64,000 nt of DNA, from assembly GCA_014529385.2 (NCBI GenBank), contig CM043971.1:84611340-84675339 (forward strand), given 5' to 3'. A program made the position numbers and the translations under genes. The stretch is from Adiantum capillus-veneris. Taxonomy: Eukaryota > Streptophyta > Polypodiopsida > Polypodiales > Pteridaceae. The notes beneath the pieces are model-generated. The model had not been told where the DNA came from. It saw only the letters and a list, made by a program, of their open reading frames with translations, and ran no database searches. Below, piece by piece: positions 1 through 9,797 of this stretch (positions are counted from its first letter, which is position 1; each line of letters opens with the position of its first letter).

Positions 1-31
1 TTTTGGTGTCGGCGGGTTTGGAGTCCTTACA
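1..31 (+). mobile_element. End of gypsy 5' LTR (copy 1)
   Basis: The window opens inside the last bases of an LTR that ends in CCTTACA at position 31. Two bases later comes the primer site. The same LTR end recurs at 7745-7775. The reverse-strand LTR start at 5450 reads TGTAAGG, so the LTR has 7-bp inverted tips TGTAAGG...CCTTACA, which fixes both ends of the family's LTR. Confidence 0.75.
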
Positions 32-33
32 AG

Positions 34-45
34 TGGTATCAGAGC
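34..45 (+). other. Primer binding site, initiator Met tRNA
   Basis: TGGTATCAGAGC is the classic complement of the 3' end of plant initiator methionine tRNA and primes minus-strand DNA synthesis in many LTR elements. It lies 2 bp after the LTR end, as expected. Confidence 0.85.
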
Positions 46-308
46 ATGGTTTAATAAGGTTCTGACCTTAGGAGGGTAAATGTTGGGAAATAGGCATAAG
101 TTGTATTGCATTTTTAATTATGGTATATTGTGAAATGAGAATTTCCCTATCAATACAGGAAAATATCCGCCAAGCTTACCAAAAGTTTGTGATTTTCAAC
201 ATCATGTTCGAGGCTGCTTGCAGCTCCAACAACTTTGTACTTTGCAAGAGCATCATGAAATTGTTAGATTTAATGTTTTCCCCTCCTCCTACATGGGGAA
301 TCAGCTGA

Positions 309-629
309 TCACAGTTTGGCGGAATTTTCCTGATTGATGCAGGACAGTTAGAAGGGTCGACACTCAATCTAAAAAGACTCAAGTGGAAAGAAACACTTCG
401 GACCATCGAAGTTTTCTTCTTCAAAGGGACTGAAGATCCAGATCAGACCATTGTTGTAGATGGGGTAGAAGTGTTACAGAATCAGTGGGTCTATGATCAG
501 GTAGCCACAGTAATATACCCAGGTAGGATCACGACCATGAGGGTAGGCCCAAGGTTTAGGGGACCAAAAGACGTCATCTTTTTTGATCCCCTGTCAGACC
601 CACCAGTGGTAAAGAGGATGTTGATTTAG
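309..629 (+). CDS. Conserved leader open frame of the gypsy element
   Basis: A 107-codon open stretch follows an in-frame TGA at 306-308 and ends with TAG at 627-629. It lies between the primer site and gag, where most gypsy elements have untranslated leader. Nearly the same 321-nt frame, with the same flanking stop codons, is in the second copy at 8023-8343, with only a few residue changes. The product is small and hydrophobic-acidic, with segments such as GIFLIDAGQLEG and VGPRFRGPKDVIFFDPLSD. No early ATG is in frame in this copy, so it may be an exon of a spliced gag leader, a captured gene piece, or non-coding. I do not recognise the domain. Confidence 0.35.
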   Translation, partial: SQFGGIFLIDAGQLEGSTLNLKRLKWKETLRTIEVFFFKGTEDPDQTIVVDGVEVLQNQWVYDQVATVIYPGRITTMRVGPRFRGPKDVIFFDPLSDPPVVKRMLI

Positions 630-1008
630 GGAATCACACATTGTAGCATGAGTCCATCTTGTATATAGTATGAGTCCATCTTGTACATAGTATGAGTCGG
701 CGTTGTATCAACCTTTGTATATACCACAATTTTATGACGTGCTTGTGTAGTTTAAATTGAAATGGTGATGATGATTGTCAGATTTTTGCTTTTAGTATTT
801 TAAAAAGTATATAAATTAGAGAGCTTGCATGACAAAACAAAAGTAGTGTAATCATTGAAGCAGTTTTCAATTACAAACTCAGGGAATTGCCAAAAGTCTC
901 TATACTCCCATCCAGGAAAAGAAACTACTGTTTAAACAAGTTCAACTCCCAACTTTCAAGGGAGAAGGAAGCAACTTAGAACATGATGCCAAAGCATGGC
1001 TCGACGCC

Positions 1009-2526
1009 ATGGATGATTATTTCTTGGCAGCAGGAACTGCTTCAGAAAATCAGGCAATGTTAGGAATGTTTCGACTCACTGGAGATGCCAAACTCTGGTG
1101 GAAACAATACTATAGAGGTAATCCTTCCATTAGCCCCTCTTGGGAAAGAATGAAGCAGGCAGTGAAAGAAAGATATCTTCCTCCAGCTCACCAATCCATG
1201 AAGATGAATGAGTTCTTCACCCTCAAACAGTTAGGGCTTACTTTGGAAGAGTATTACACCAAATATATGTCTTTACGACGTTACGCACCACCAATGACTA
1301 TGGAACAACAGATTGCTCGTTTCTGTCAAGGTCTAAACAAACCTTTGAGTAACCGTGTGGAAGCTATGAGACCCACCTCTATTCAAGATGCTCTTCTAAG
1401 AGCTAAACCTCTTGCCGCTGAAGGAAACCCCCCTGCCAGGAGCTATTACAACTACAATAACTTTAGAGGAAGAGCAAGGGGGAATTATAATCAAGGAGTT
1501 CAACGGAGGGTAGTGTCAGTTGCAGCCACTATAGAGCAGACTTTCCCGAATATCAAATGTTATGGATGCAATAGAATGGGACACTACAGGAGTCAATGTC
1601 CTGAGGGGCAAAATCCCAAAATTGCTACCGGAACCACTTCTCAGACTCAAATAGGACAAGGAAATAATCAAAGAGGTAGAGGCAATAGAGGACGAGGCAG
1701 AGGAAGAGGTAGAGGAGCCAGAGCTTACGTTGCAGTAGGAGAGCCTACCTTGCAGGATCAGGAAGATGAAAGAGCTACTCTTTTTGCCGCCATTGATAAC
1801 CCTAGAGCTCGGCAACAGTATGTTGTCATCCAAACCACTGCAAACAGAGAAGGTGAAAATTTTGAACTACTTATAGATTGTGGCAGCACACACTCTTTTC
1901 TCTCTTCTAAATGTTTAAGGAAACTTAAATTGAACCATTATCCTACCAAGAAATTAGTAGTAGAACTAGAAAATGGGAAAGAGGTTCTATCTCAATTTAC
2001 AGCTGAGAAAGTTGATTTTGAATTAGGAGGAGCCCTGACTTCATCCTACTTTCGAACTCTTCCAGTAGGAATCTATGATGGTATCCTAGGAATGGATTGG
2101 CTAATCAAAAATCAAGCTCAAATTCACTGTGTTCAAGGGAAATTAACCTTCAAAAATCACTTAGGTGAAGAAACATTAGTACAAGGATTAAATGGCAAGC
2201 CTAAGGCTCATTTAGTCAAGGCTAGTCGACTTCTGAAGGGGTTACGTAAAGGGCAACAGATCTTTGTAGTAAAACTTAATAAGGCATATGATTCAAGGGA
2301 CAACCCAACTCTAGAATGGCTTAAAGAATTTTCGGATGTATTTCCGGAAGATCTTTCGAATTTACCTCCTCCCAGAGATATAGACCACGAAATTGAAACC
2401 TTTCCAGGTAGTGAGCCAATTTCAAAAAGACCCTACAAAATGTCCCTCCCTGAAGCTATTGAATTAAAAGAACAGCTTCGTCAACTTATTGAACAGGGAT
2501 TCATAAGACCAAGCATTTCACCTTAG
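1009..2526 (+). CDS. gag-protease polyprotein, gypsy type, 3'-truncated
   Basis: This is the capsid/nucleocapsid and protease part of a gypsy polyprotein. The first ATG gives 505 residues, but the frame is open back to 859, so the true N-terminus may be upstream. Residues about 1-130 are the retrotransposon gag domain (GDAKLWW, then LKQLGLTLEEYYTKY). A CCHC zinc knuckle runs from Cys184 to Cys197, followed by an Arg/Gly-rich tract. The aspartic protease site is Asp290 in LLIDCGSTHSF, with Cys where Ser/Thr is usual. The end reaches the start of reverse transcriptase (PISKRPYKMSLPEA) and stops at TAG 2524-2526. That stop sits where related proteins read on into the RT palm, so it is a nonsense change rather than the natural end. 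Confidence 0.9.
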   Translation: MDDYFLAAGTASENQAMLGMFRLTGDAKLWWKQYYRGNPSISPSWERMKQAVKERYLPPAHQSMKMNEFFTLKQLGLTLEEYYTKYMSLRRYAPPMTMEQQIARFCQGLNKPLSNRVEAMRPTSIQDALLRAKPLAAEGNPPARSYYNYNNFRGRARGNYNQGVQRRVVSVAATIEQTFPNIKCYGCNRMGHYRSQCPEGQNPKIATGTTSQTQIGQGNNQRGRGNRGRGRGRGRGARAYVAVGEPTLQDQEDERATLFAAIDNPRARQQYVVIQTTANREGENFELLIDCGSTHSFLSSKCLRKLKLNHYPTKKLVVELENGKEVLSQFTAEKVDFELGGALTSSYFRTLPVGIYDGILGMDWLIKNQAQIHCVQGKLTFKNHLGEETLVQGLNGKPKAHLVKASRLLKGLRKGQQIFVVKLNKAYDSRDNPTLEWLKEFSDVFPEDLSNLPPPRDIDHEIETFPGSEPISKRPYKMSLPEAIELKEQLRQLIEQGFIRPSISP

Positions 2527-2756
2527 GGAGCACCTGTTCTATTCCAAAAGAAGAAGGACGGATCCTTACGTCTCTGCATTGATTATAGGGGGCTTAACCA
2601 GGTATCAGTAATATCTTCAGATTACACGGGCTTCCTAAGAGAATAGTCAGTGACAGAGATGCAAAATTCACTTCAAAATTTTGGAAAGCTTTGTTTGAAT
2701 CCTTAGGTACTCAGGTATGTTTTAGTACATCCTATCACCCCCAGACAGATTGTATA
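2527..2756 (+). pseudogene. Fused reverse transcriptase/integrase remnant
   Basis: Directly after the TAG the same frame continues with the RT start ([20 protein letters not shown], then RGLNQ). Around 2605-2620 the sequence jumps, one frame off, to the integrase core ([17 protein letters not shown] and SYHPQTD). About two kilobases of a normal element, from RT through RNase H to N-terminal integrase, are therefore missing. The catalytic Asp of SDRDAKF is present, but the piece is not translatable as one protein. Confidence 0.85.
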
Positions 2757-5450
2757 ATCCTTTCATGAGATTATAGTTCAAGGCCTATTACACATGGAAA
2801 AAATAAGAAACTTGTAAAATTTCTCATCTTTTGGTCACACCAAGGCTCCAAAGTTGATGGACTAATACATTTTCATCAAAACAGTCATTTCTTACGTTTT
2901 GTTGCATAAAAATAAGATTAGGGATTTTTGTAGGAGTTGAGATAAATTCCCTAGTTAACTTCAATGGGTTGCTGATCAAAACATATGATTGCTTCTCACT
3001 CACTATTTTTTCTTTTGCCAAAAGAAATAGGTACAAAAAAGTTGAATTTTTACCATTCTGCAAACCTATTATCAAAGTTTCTATAGCCACGCTCAATACA
3101 AATAATATATGCATGTTTTCTTAGTTCCCTATTGTCCTTTAGGTTCATAAGGATCCATGGAGCATGTCAAAAGAATAATACATCTCTTACCAAGGGGAAT
3201 CTTGGGGACAAAGATGAAGTGCTAAATACAGCAAACATGAAAAAACTGGGTTCAACATTATGAGTTGTAGAATCCCATAGAAACTATTCAATATCTAGCC
3301 AAATTTGATCCTTATGACTAGATATGGTTACTACTTACAAAATGCGTGTAGTTCTCACAAGAAACTAACAATATTGAAAAAGCTATACTTGATATACTAG
3401 AATGTTTCGTTTTCTTCTATAATCGAAAAAATCAACCATCGTTATCTACTATGCAAAATAGGGTGTTAGGTGCCCCAAAACTCAACAAATATTAGCTTTA
3501 TGTTACAATATGCGACATAGAAAATCAAAACAGAATATGGATATCATGAAAGCCACCAAAAAAATCATAGAAGAGCTAAAATTGACTAAAAAACAGGATT
3601 TGATAATTTTTGTAATTTGGTCATAACTTACAACTTTAACATTTGTTTCTCCCTAGAAGCATCAGGACATGTTGAGGACTACTAAAGATAGTTCTCTAGG
3701 AATATAGACGTCACAAACATGAATTCTAGAGTGGTATAGTTGCAAAAACTTGAAGAAAGCCAAAAACAGGACCCGTTTTTTCACACAGTTTAGGTTGTGA
3801 AATGTTGTGCAAGGACAAGGTTAAAGATGGAATTGATATTCCAAAAAAATGTCAAGTTTTTTTCAGCTCATGAGACAACTTTCTAGACAGATAGCACCTC
3901 AAAATCCATTTTGAAACTCTTGACATAATTCAAGGAAAATGGTCACTTAACAGGACATAAAAGTGTCCCATTACCAACCTAGTGTTAACCAAAATACGTA
4001 CCTAAACTATTTATCTAAGGTTAGGCTAATTATCATAGATTGCTCAAGGTATATCCCTTCTCTCGTACTGATATAAAAGGTTTTCGGTTTACTTTACTAT
4101 ATTTCCCTTTTTATTTTTCCCAAACATTAGAGTAATTTTACTGAGATATATAGTTAAACTAATTTTCTAATGGTAGCATAATTACCACGGGTTCCCTAAG
4201 GTTTAATTTGTCTAAAAAACAGAGTTTTTTTGCTAAAGTAATTAGCTAGATTAATTTTCTGAGCTTCTTCTAATTATCACGGATTCTTGAACACCTAATT
4301 TACCATTGATAATTATATCACAGCATTTGAAATCCATCTGCTAATTTACCCTATTTAAATCACTCAAAAAACAGAGCATTTCTACTAAAGTAATTAGCTA
4401 GATTAATTTTCTGAGCTTCTCCTAATTTTCACGGTTTTTTGAACACCTAATTAACCATTGATAATCACAGCATTTGAAATCTATCTACTAATTTCCCCTA
4501 TTTAAATCACTCAGAAAACAGAGTAATTCTACCTAATTAATTAGGAAAACTTCACAGAAAATTATAGGATAATTTTCCTAGATTAATAACTATCTAATGC
4601 CTCTCTGATAATTACTTCAAATTAATCTAATCTTAGTTAATATATTTACCATTAATTCATGGTTAATTTGACTAATTTCAGTCATAATATGATAGGATAA
4701 TTAATCAGCTTATTATTACTAAGCTTAATTATAACAATCAAGAAAGATTAATTAATTAAGATAGGTTTTATGAGTATATATAGTCCTAATCTTTGATTTA
4801 TTAACAAATATCTTAATGTAACCTTGCTAATTAAGAAGGATTAGGCTAATTACCATTAGGGTTAATCAATTAGATATTAACTCTAATGATTTCTGCGTAG
4901 TGTTCTCCCTAGATGAGAGAGAAAGTATCAAGGCTCCGAGTTTGGGAAATTATGAAGAGAAGAGGTCCTTTTATAGCTTTTTCAGGGTACCTGGCAATTT
5001 TTGGCAGTTTTCCCACAGTCCAAGCAGCCCCCCAGCTTGTATTTTGTGCCATTTTCAGCTATCATTGTGTTTTTCAAGTTTCCCCAGCTTCCACACTCCC
5101 CCCATACCTTCCAGAATTTACTTGGTTGATTTTTGCAGATCTTTAATGATGAAAATTGGATTTTTCTAGCTAATTCTAGAAACTTAGTGTAAAGAGTCTT
5201 TGCTAATGATTAATACTAGAACCATCCAATTTTTGTTACTAATTGAATTTCTATTGTAATTTTCCAGGACCCGTAACTGTTCTAGTTTTTATTAGATTCA
5301 GATTCTGAAAAATTTTTAACATAGTAAAGCTCTGCTTATGATTCCAAAAATACCAAAATTAATAGTGTTTGGAATCCTTCAATAGTGTTTTTTATTAAGT
5401 TATGCAAGCTTTGTACAAATTTTAAGGTTTCGGAAACTGGAAACCTTACA
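2757..5450 (-). mobile_element. Inverted 5' portion of a long gypsy LTR
   Basis: Read on the minus strand, an LTR starts at 5450 with TGTAAGG directly after a polypurine-like tract and the chromodomain-integrase end. It runs toward 2757. The sequence is AT-rich and lacks convincing genes; minus-strand open frames such as 2824-3114 match nothing I know. The lower end coincides with the point where the plus-strand integrase breaks (2756). I infer that this is the first 2.7 kb of an LTR whose last 1.5 kb is at 6241-7775, separated by an inversion. Confidence 0.55.
4213..4530. repeat. Tandem duplication, unit about 150 bp
   Basis: Two adjacent copies start at about 4213 and 4366. Each contains TAATTAGCTAGATTAATTTT and the later TATTTAAATCACTCA. 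A third copy begins at about 4513 but fades after some 20 bases. The repeat lies inside the AT-rich LTR. Confidence 0.8.
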
Positions 5451-5467
5451 ATCACCCCAACTTAAGG
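5451..5467 (-). other. Polypurine tract of the inverted gypsy segment
   Basis: On the minus strand, TTGGGGTGAT directly precedes the LTR start TGTAAGG. It lies 3' of the chromodomain end, as expected for the plus-strand DNA primer of this family. Confidence 0.6.
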
Positions 5468-5482
5468 ATTTGAGATGTCCTC

Positions 5483-6237
5483 ATCTCAACCAAAATTGGG
5501 AAAATCCTTGTGAAGGGATACTTCATCCTCTCAGGTGGCGTCCTTGGTAGGGTAGTCCTTCCATTTGACCAAATATTCTCTGATAACCCTATTTCTCATA
5601 CTCCTTTCCCTAGTGTCAAGAATACAATCTGGTTGGAGTTCAAGAATTCCTTGCTTCTGCATCACAATTTGTTCGTCATCTAGAGTATGATTTGGATTTG
5701 GGATGTAAGGTTTTAGAAGACTGATATGGAATACATTATGGACCTTGAGGTACTCAGAAAATTTTAGTTTATAAGCTTGATCACTGATTACTTTAATCAC
5801 TTCATATGGTCCACAATATCTGGGGCTTAGTTTTTTGTATTTTCCCGAGGATAGAGTGCTTCTTTTTGGCCGAACCCTTAGGAATACTTTATCTCCTTGT
5901 TTGAAAACCCGATCAGACCTCTTTTGATCAGCATACTATTTCTGGCGACCCTTGGATGCCTGAATTTCTTGCCTTATGGATTTGGTTTGGGCATCCATCT
6001 CCTCCAACATTTGCTTTGAAGCTTCTACTCTTGTAGTAGGGTTAGAAAAATTTAGGGGTGATAGACACTCATGCCCATAAAGAGCATTGAATGGTGACAT
6101 CCCAATGCTTTGATGAAAGGAAGAGTTATATGCGAATTCCACCAGAGGAAGAAATTGGATCCATTTCCGGGGTTCCCTACCACAATAGGCTCTAAGGATG
6201 TCTTCAATAACTTGGTTCACTCTTTCTGTCTTTGGAG
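5483..6237 (-). pseudogene. Integrase C-terminal half with chromodomain
   Basis: The minus strand encodes the end of a gypsy integrase. It starts at TERVNQVIEDIL, continues through LPLVEFAYNSSFHQSIGMSP and the DKVFLRVRP/LSPRYCGPY region, and ends in a chromodomain (REYLVKWKDYP), the signature of chromoviruses. Two nonsense changes are visible: a TAG near 5933 after the residues SKGRQK, and TGA at 5531-5533 where chromodomains normally have Trp. Translation resumes beyond each stop. The N-terminal break at about 6237 is the exact continuation of the plus-strand integrase ending at 2756, so both are probably parts of one gene split by inversion. Confidence 0.85.
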
Positions 6238-6502
6238 GTTTTTTTTAAAACCCTGAAAGGACACTTTTATAGGAAATAAGTTTATCTAATTGGCAAATCA
6301 ATATCCAAGGTCCAGAATCCTTATTAAAGGGTGGAAAAAAAATTACTTATAGCATAACTAAGTTATGGGATGAGTAACCTATCAAATCAACTATTAAAGA
6401 TCCCTATTTATTCCAAAAATCCTTATTTTGGGGTAAAAAAGGAACATAAAGGTTATTAAATTAATTTTCTAATGGATTAAGTCTTTTTATAAGCCTATCG
6501 AA

Positions 6503-6697
6503 ATGGCTCCCAAGAGAACAAGGGGGAATCCTTTGACTGAAGAAGAAGATGTTCGTAACAAGCGCAACAAAGCAACTAATGACCATGATGTAGGGCCTAG
6601 CCATAGGCCAACAGAGGAGAGTCTACGGGCACCTGCCCCACAGTACATGGAAGATCAGTCCCAGGTGGATTTCTATTATGTCATTACTAGCTTTTAG
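6503..6697 (+). CDS. Small basic open frame inside the LTR
   Basis: This 64-codon frame begins MAPKRTRGNPLTEEEDVRNK and is charged and low in hydrophobics, like the N-termini of some retroelement gag proteins or nuclear proteins. It lies in what I interpret as LTR sequence, about 1.1 kb before the LTR end. There is no second copy in the window to test conservation. It could be a captured fragment, a gag start from another element, or chance. Confidence 0.25.
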   Translation: MAPKRTRGNPLTEEEDVRNKRNKATNDHDVGPSHRPTEESLRAPAPQYMEDQSQVDFYYVITSF

Positions 6698-7110
6698 AGT
6701 TTATATTAAGTTAAGCATTGCGTACGTAAGGTTAGGAAGGAAACAAAAACTGGCTGTAAATGGAAGGTAACTTCCACGAAACCCAGGAGCAATGATTGTA
6801 ACTAGGAAAGGAATGATTGGCTTATGACTGATTGACTTACGAAAGAAATGTTTGACCATCCTTAAGACAGTTTGTCTCAAGACACCTCTGATTCCTTGGA
6901 AATATTTTACTCCAGGTAATGAGTAATGATGGAGATACCATCATGGAGGAGTCGGTTACCTCGGCACGTGTGGAGTCTTTACCCCGTGCTTGTTTATGTT
7001 TATGGATAGTACTTTTAAGTTTATCCTAGAGGAACCGCCCAGTTGTATGGGCAACTGGTTTTGGTGTATGGGCTCCCGGACTTCGGGTGAAGACTTTTCC
7101 ACCCCGGCTA

Positions 7111-7118
7111 TATAAATA
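7111..7118 (+). promoter_or_regulatory. Putative LTR TATA box
   Basis: TATAAATA sits about 660 bp before the LTR end in a GC-richer context, a plausible core promoter for retrotransposon transcription. The evidence is position and consensus only. Confidence 0.35.
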
Positions 7119-7777
7119 AGGAATGGGTGTCGTTTTTCACCCTTGTATAGGTGCTCTTGAGACAAGTTAGTACTGGTCAGTGATACTTTTAAATGACAGT
7201 ACCTTGTCTTAAGTTTAAAGATGTCTATTTTCTGAAAGAATGTCTTCAATACTGTTTTCAAAGGTTGTCTTAAGGAAATACAGTTTTGAAAAGTTAAAAA
7301 GGAATCATTGTTTTAAATGTGGAAAGAATGTGGTAGTAATTAAACAACAATAGAATCATGTGTGAGTGTGGGGTGGTAAGTGGGGATTGACTAAGGTTGT
7401 CAATCATGGACGGGTGGACCTGATGAGTCAGGTAACTATCCATTTGCGCGCACTAAAATGTTTAGAAACTTCTTCACTTGGATGAGGAATCCACCAGCGG
7501 CTGTGCCCTCACATATGCTAGAGGGAAAAAAGCGTTGGCTAAGGAAACCTTAATCTAAAGGATGAAGATTTAGGGCCGGAATTTTTTTATAGGGTCCCGT
7601 TTCCACTGCGAGACAGGACTAGGTCTCTTCTAGGGCTATAAGCCTAAACCATTGCCAATGGTAAGGGTGAATTCCCTAGAATTTTTCTTGTTTAAAGACT
7701 TTGACTTTGGTAGGCCTAGAGACCTGTCAATCGTACCATCCCGCTTTTGGTGTCGGCGGGTTTGGAGTCCTTACAAG

Positions 7778-7789
7778 TGGTATCATAGC
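7778..7789 (+). other. Primer binding site, copy 2, one mismatch
   Basis: TGGTATCATAGC differs from the copy 1 site at one base (G to T) and likewise starts 2 bp after the LTR end. Confidence 0.8.
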
Positions 7790-8022
7790 ATGGTTTAATA
7801 AGGTCCTGACCTTAGGAGGGTAAATGTTGGGAAATAGGCATAAGTTGTATTGGATTTTTAATTATGGTATATTGTGAAATGAGAATTTCCCTATCAATAC
7901 AGGAAAATATCCGCCAAGCTTACCAAAAGTTTGTGATTTTCAACATCATGTTCGAGGCTGCTTGCAGCTCCAACAACTTTGATTTAATTTTTTCCCCTCC
8001 TCCTACATGGGGAATCAGTTGA

Positions 8023-8343
8023 TCACAGTTTGGCGGAATTTTCCTGATTGATGCGGGACAGTTAGAAGGGTTGACACTCAATGTAAAAAGACTCAAGTGG
8101 AAAGAAACACTTCGGACCATCAAAGTTTTCTTCTTCAGTGGGACTGAAGATCCAGATCAGACCATTGTTGTAGATGGGGTAGAAGTGCTACAGAATCAGT
8201 GGGTCTATGATCAGGTAGCCACAGTAATATACCCAGGTAGGATCAGGCGCATGAGGGTAGGCCCAAGGTTTAGGGGACCAAAAGACGTCATCTTTTTTGA
8301 TCCCCTGTCAGACCCACCACTGGTAAAGAGGATGTTGATTTAG
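8023..8343 (+). CDS. Conserved leader open frame, copy 2
   Basis: This is the counterpart of the 309-629 frame: 107 codons between TGA at 8020-8022 and TAG at 8341-8343. An internal ATG at 8071 would give 90 residues. Differences from copy 1 are a handful of substitutions (for example EVFFFKG to KVFFFSG, and ITTM to IRRM) with no frameshift, whereas flanking sequence has two indels of about 40 bp. That contrast is a mild sign that the frame was constrained while the element was active. Function unknown. Confidence 0.35.
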   Translation, partial: SQFGGIFLIDAGQLEGLTLNVKRLKWKETLRTIKVFFFSGTEDPDQTIVVDGVEVLQNQWVYDQVATVIYPGRIRRMRVGPRFRGPKDVIFFDPLSDPPLVKRMLI

Positions 8344-8552
8344 GGAATCACACATTGTATATAGCATGAGTCCATCTTGTATATAGTATGAGTCCATCTT
8401 GTACATAGTATGAGTTAGCGTTGTATCAACCTTTGTATATACCACAATTTTATGACGTGCTTGTGTAGTTTAAATTGAAATGGTGATGATGATTGTCAGA
8501 TTTCTGCTTTTAGTATTTTAAAAAGTAGTGTAATCACTAAAGCATTTTTTAA

Positions 8553-9073
8553 TTACAAACTCAGGGAATTGCCAAAAGTCTCTATACTCCCACCCAAGAA
8601 AAGAAACTACTGTTTAAACAAGTTCAACTCCCAACTTTCAAGGGAGAAGGAACCAACTTAGAACGTGATGCTGAAGCATGGCTCGATGCCATGGATGATT
8701 ATTTCTTGGCAGCAGGAACTGCTTCAGAAAATCAGGCAATGTTAGGAATGTTTCGACTCACCGGAGATGCCAAACTCTGGTGGAAACAATATTGTAGAGG
8801 CAATCCTTCCATTAGCCCCTCTTGGGAAAGAATGAAGCAGGCAGTGAAAGAAAGATATCTTCCTCCAGCTCACCAATCCATGAAGATGAATGAGTTCTTC
8901 GCCTTCAAATAGTTAGGGCTTACTTTGGAAGAGTATTACACCAAATATGTGTCTTTACGACGTTACGCACCACCAATGACTATGGAACAACAGATTGCTT
9001 GTTTCTCTCAAGGTCTAAACAAACCCTTGAGTAACCGTGTGGAAGCTATGAGACCCACCTCTATTCAAGATGC
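8553..9073 (+). pseudogene. gag fragment of gypsy copy 2
   Basis: This is a closely similar copy of the gag domain of the first element, including the WLDAMDDYFL start and the GDAKLWWKQYCRGNP block. A CAG to TAG change makes a stop at 8910-8912, after which the same frame resumes with LGLTLEEYYTKY. The gene is cut at about 9073, just after RPTSIQDAL, before the zinc knuckle. What follows is unrelated. Confidence 0.9.
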
Positions 9074-9143
9074 TTTGGCTATATATTTTTTAGTATGTTT
9101 TTGTAGACTTTGGCTATATACTTTTTAGTATGTTTTTGTAGAC
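9074..9143. repeat. 35-bp tandem duplication at the gag breakpoint
   Basis: Two head-to-tail 35-bp units (start TTTGGCTATATA, end TTTTTGTAGAC) differ by about one base and abut the truncated gag. This suggests a slippage or end-joining scar where copy 2 was broken. Confidence 0.85.
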
Positions 9144-9239
9144 TACGGCAGCCCAATTTTCTCTAGCCTCATTATCCATAAAGCCTACAAAGTCTGCTGA
9201 TAGATAACCTTCTTGAGCCAAAACATCATTAAGATATCT

Positions 9240-9696
9240 CTAAAACAAGACTTGTGTGTCCGTATCCTCCTCATTGGTGTCACAAACAGCTACAACCATC
9301 AATCCCTTCAAACTAAAGAAAATAACAAATCTTAGCCACAACAAGTTTGCATGATGCAATGACAAAATGCTGCAACACATAAAAAAACTACCTTGCATCA
9401 TAGACAGAGCATGACATAGTTTCCCATCCATCTATTATGTGTGTGTGTTCAAAATGTACCCAAGAAGCACTCAAATCTCCATTTCCTCCTCCACGCATGC
9501 GATTGACAAGGTCTATACCAGACCTTGGACCTTTTGTTGACATCTTAAAGATGTAGCACTTATCATTTGGGCCACCTTGTCCAGGGAAACGACTCCCATG
9601 AAAGTAAGGAAAGTGACATTTTTTCTTCAAAAGCATGATGTGGTCAAACCCATCCCCAACAATCGAGTCTTGTTGTCTTTTCTCAGTAGCTACCAT
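9240..9696 (-). pseudogene. Transposase-like remnant, C-terminal part
   Basis: The minus strand shows a coding-like stretch from 9696 with FHGSRFPGQGGPNDKCYIFK and WVHFEHTHIIDGWETMSC. After a frame change it continues with LKGLMVVAVCDTNEEDTDTQ. It looks like the catalytic region of a plant DNA-transposon protein on the same strand as the zinc-finger part at 9798-10978. I cannot assign the superfamily with certainty; a MULE-like transposase is one possibility. Confidence 0.4.
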
Positions 9697-9797
9697 TACC
9701 TTAAATCTATTAAAAACAAGTCAAAAATTGAAATAGCCTTATTGCACTGAAAAATCTAAATGTCAAATGTTTTACCTTTGATTCTAAACTAGTGGAA

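Larger units (their letters stand above)
32..2756 (+). mobile_element. Ty3/gypsy chromovirus internal region, copy 1, rearranged
   Basis: This is the internal region of a gypsy-type LTR retrotransposon. It reads primer site, a leader with a conserved open frame, gag, protease, the first residues of reverse transcriptase, then a direct jump to the integrase core. The reverse transcriptase catalytic part, RNase H and N-terminal integrase are missing. The copy stops at integrase HPQTD at 2756. The rest of the integrase and the chromodomain lie on the other strand at 5483-6237, which fits an inversion. The element cannot be autonomous. A homologous copy begins at 7776. Confidence 0.85.
6241..7775 (+). 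mobile_element. 3' portion of gypsy LTR preceding copy 2
   Basis: This stretch leads into the LTR end CCTTACA at 7775 and the primer site at 7778, so it holds at least the 3' part of the LTR of the second gypsy copy. No forward TGTAAGG LTR start is visible in it, so its beginning has been lost or lies in the inverted block 2757-5450. It carries a TATA-like box at 7111 and a short open frame at 6503. Confidence 0.55.

Noticed and set aside
2824-3114. 96-codon minus-strand open frame
   Set aside because: It lies within AT-rich LTR sequence and matches no motif; composition is consistent with chance.
4900-5169. Plus-strand open frames of 77-89 codons
   Set aside because: They are two overlapping frames in the LTR with no recognisable domain and no second copy to support them.
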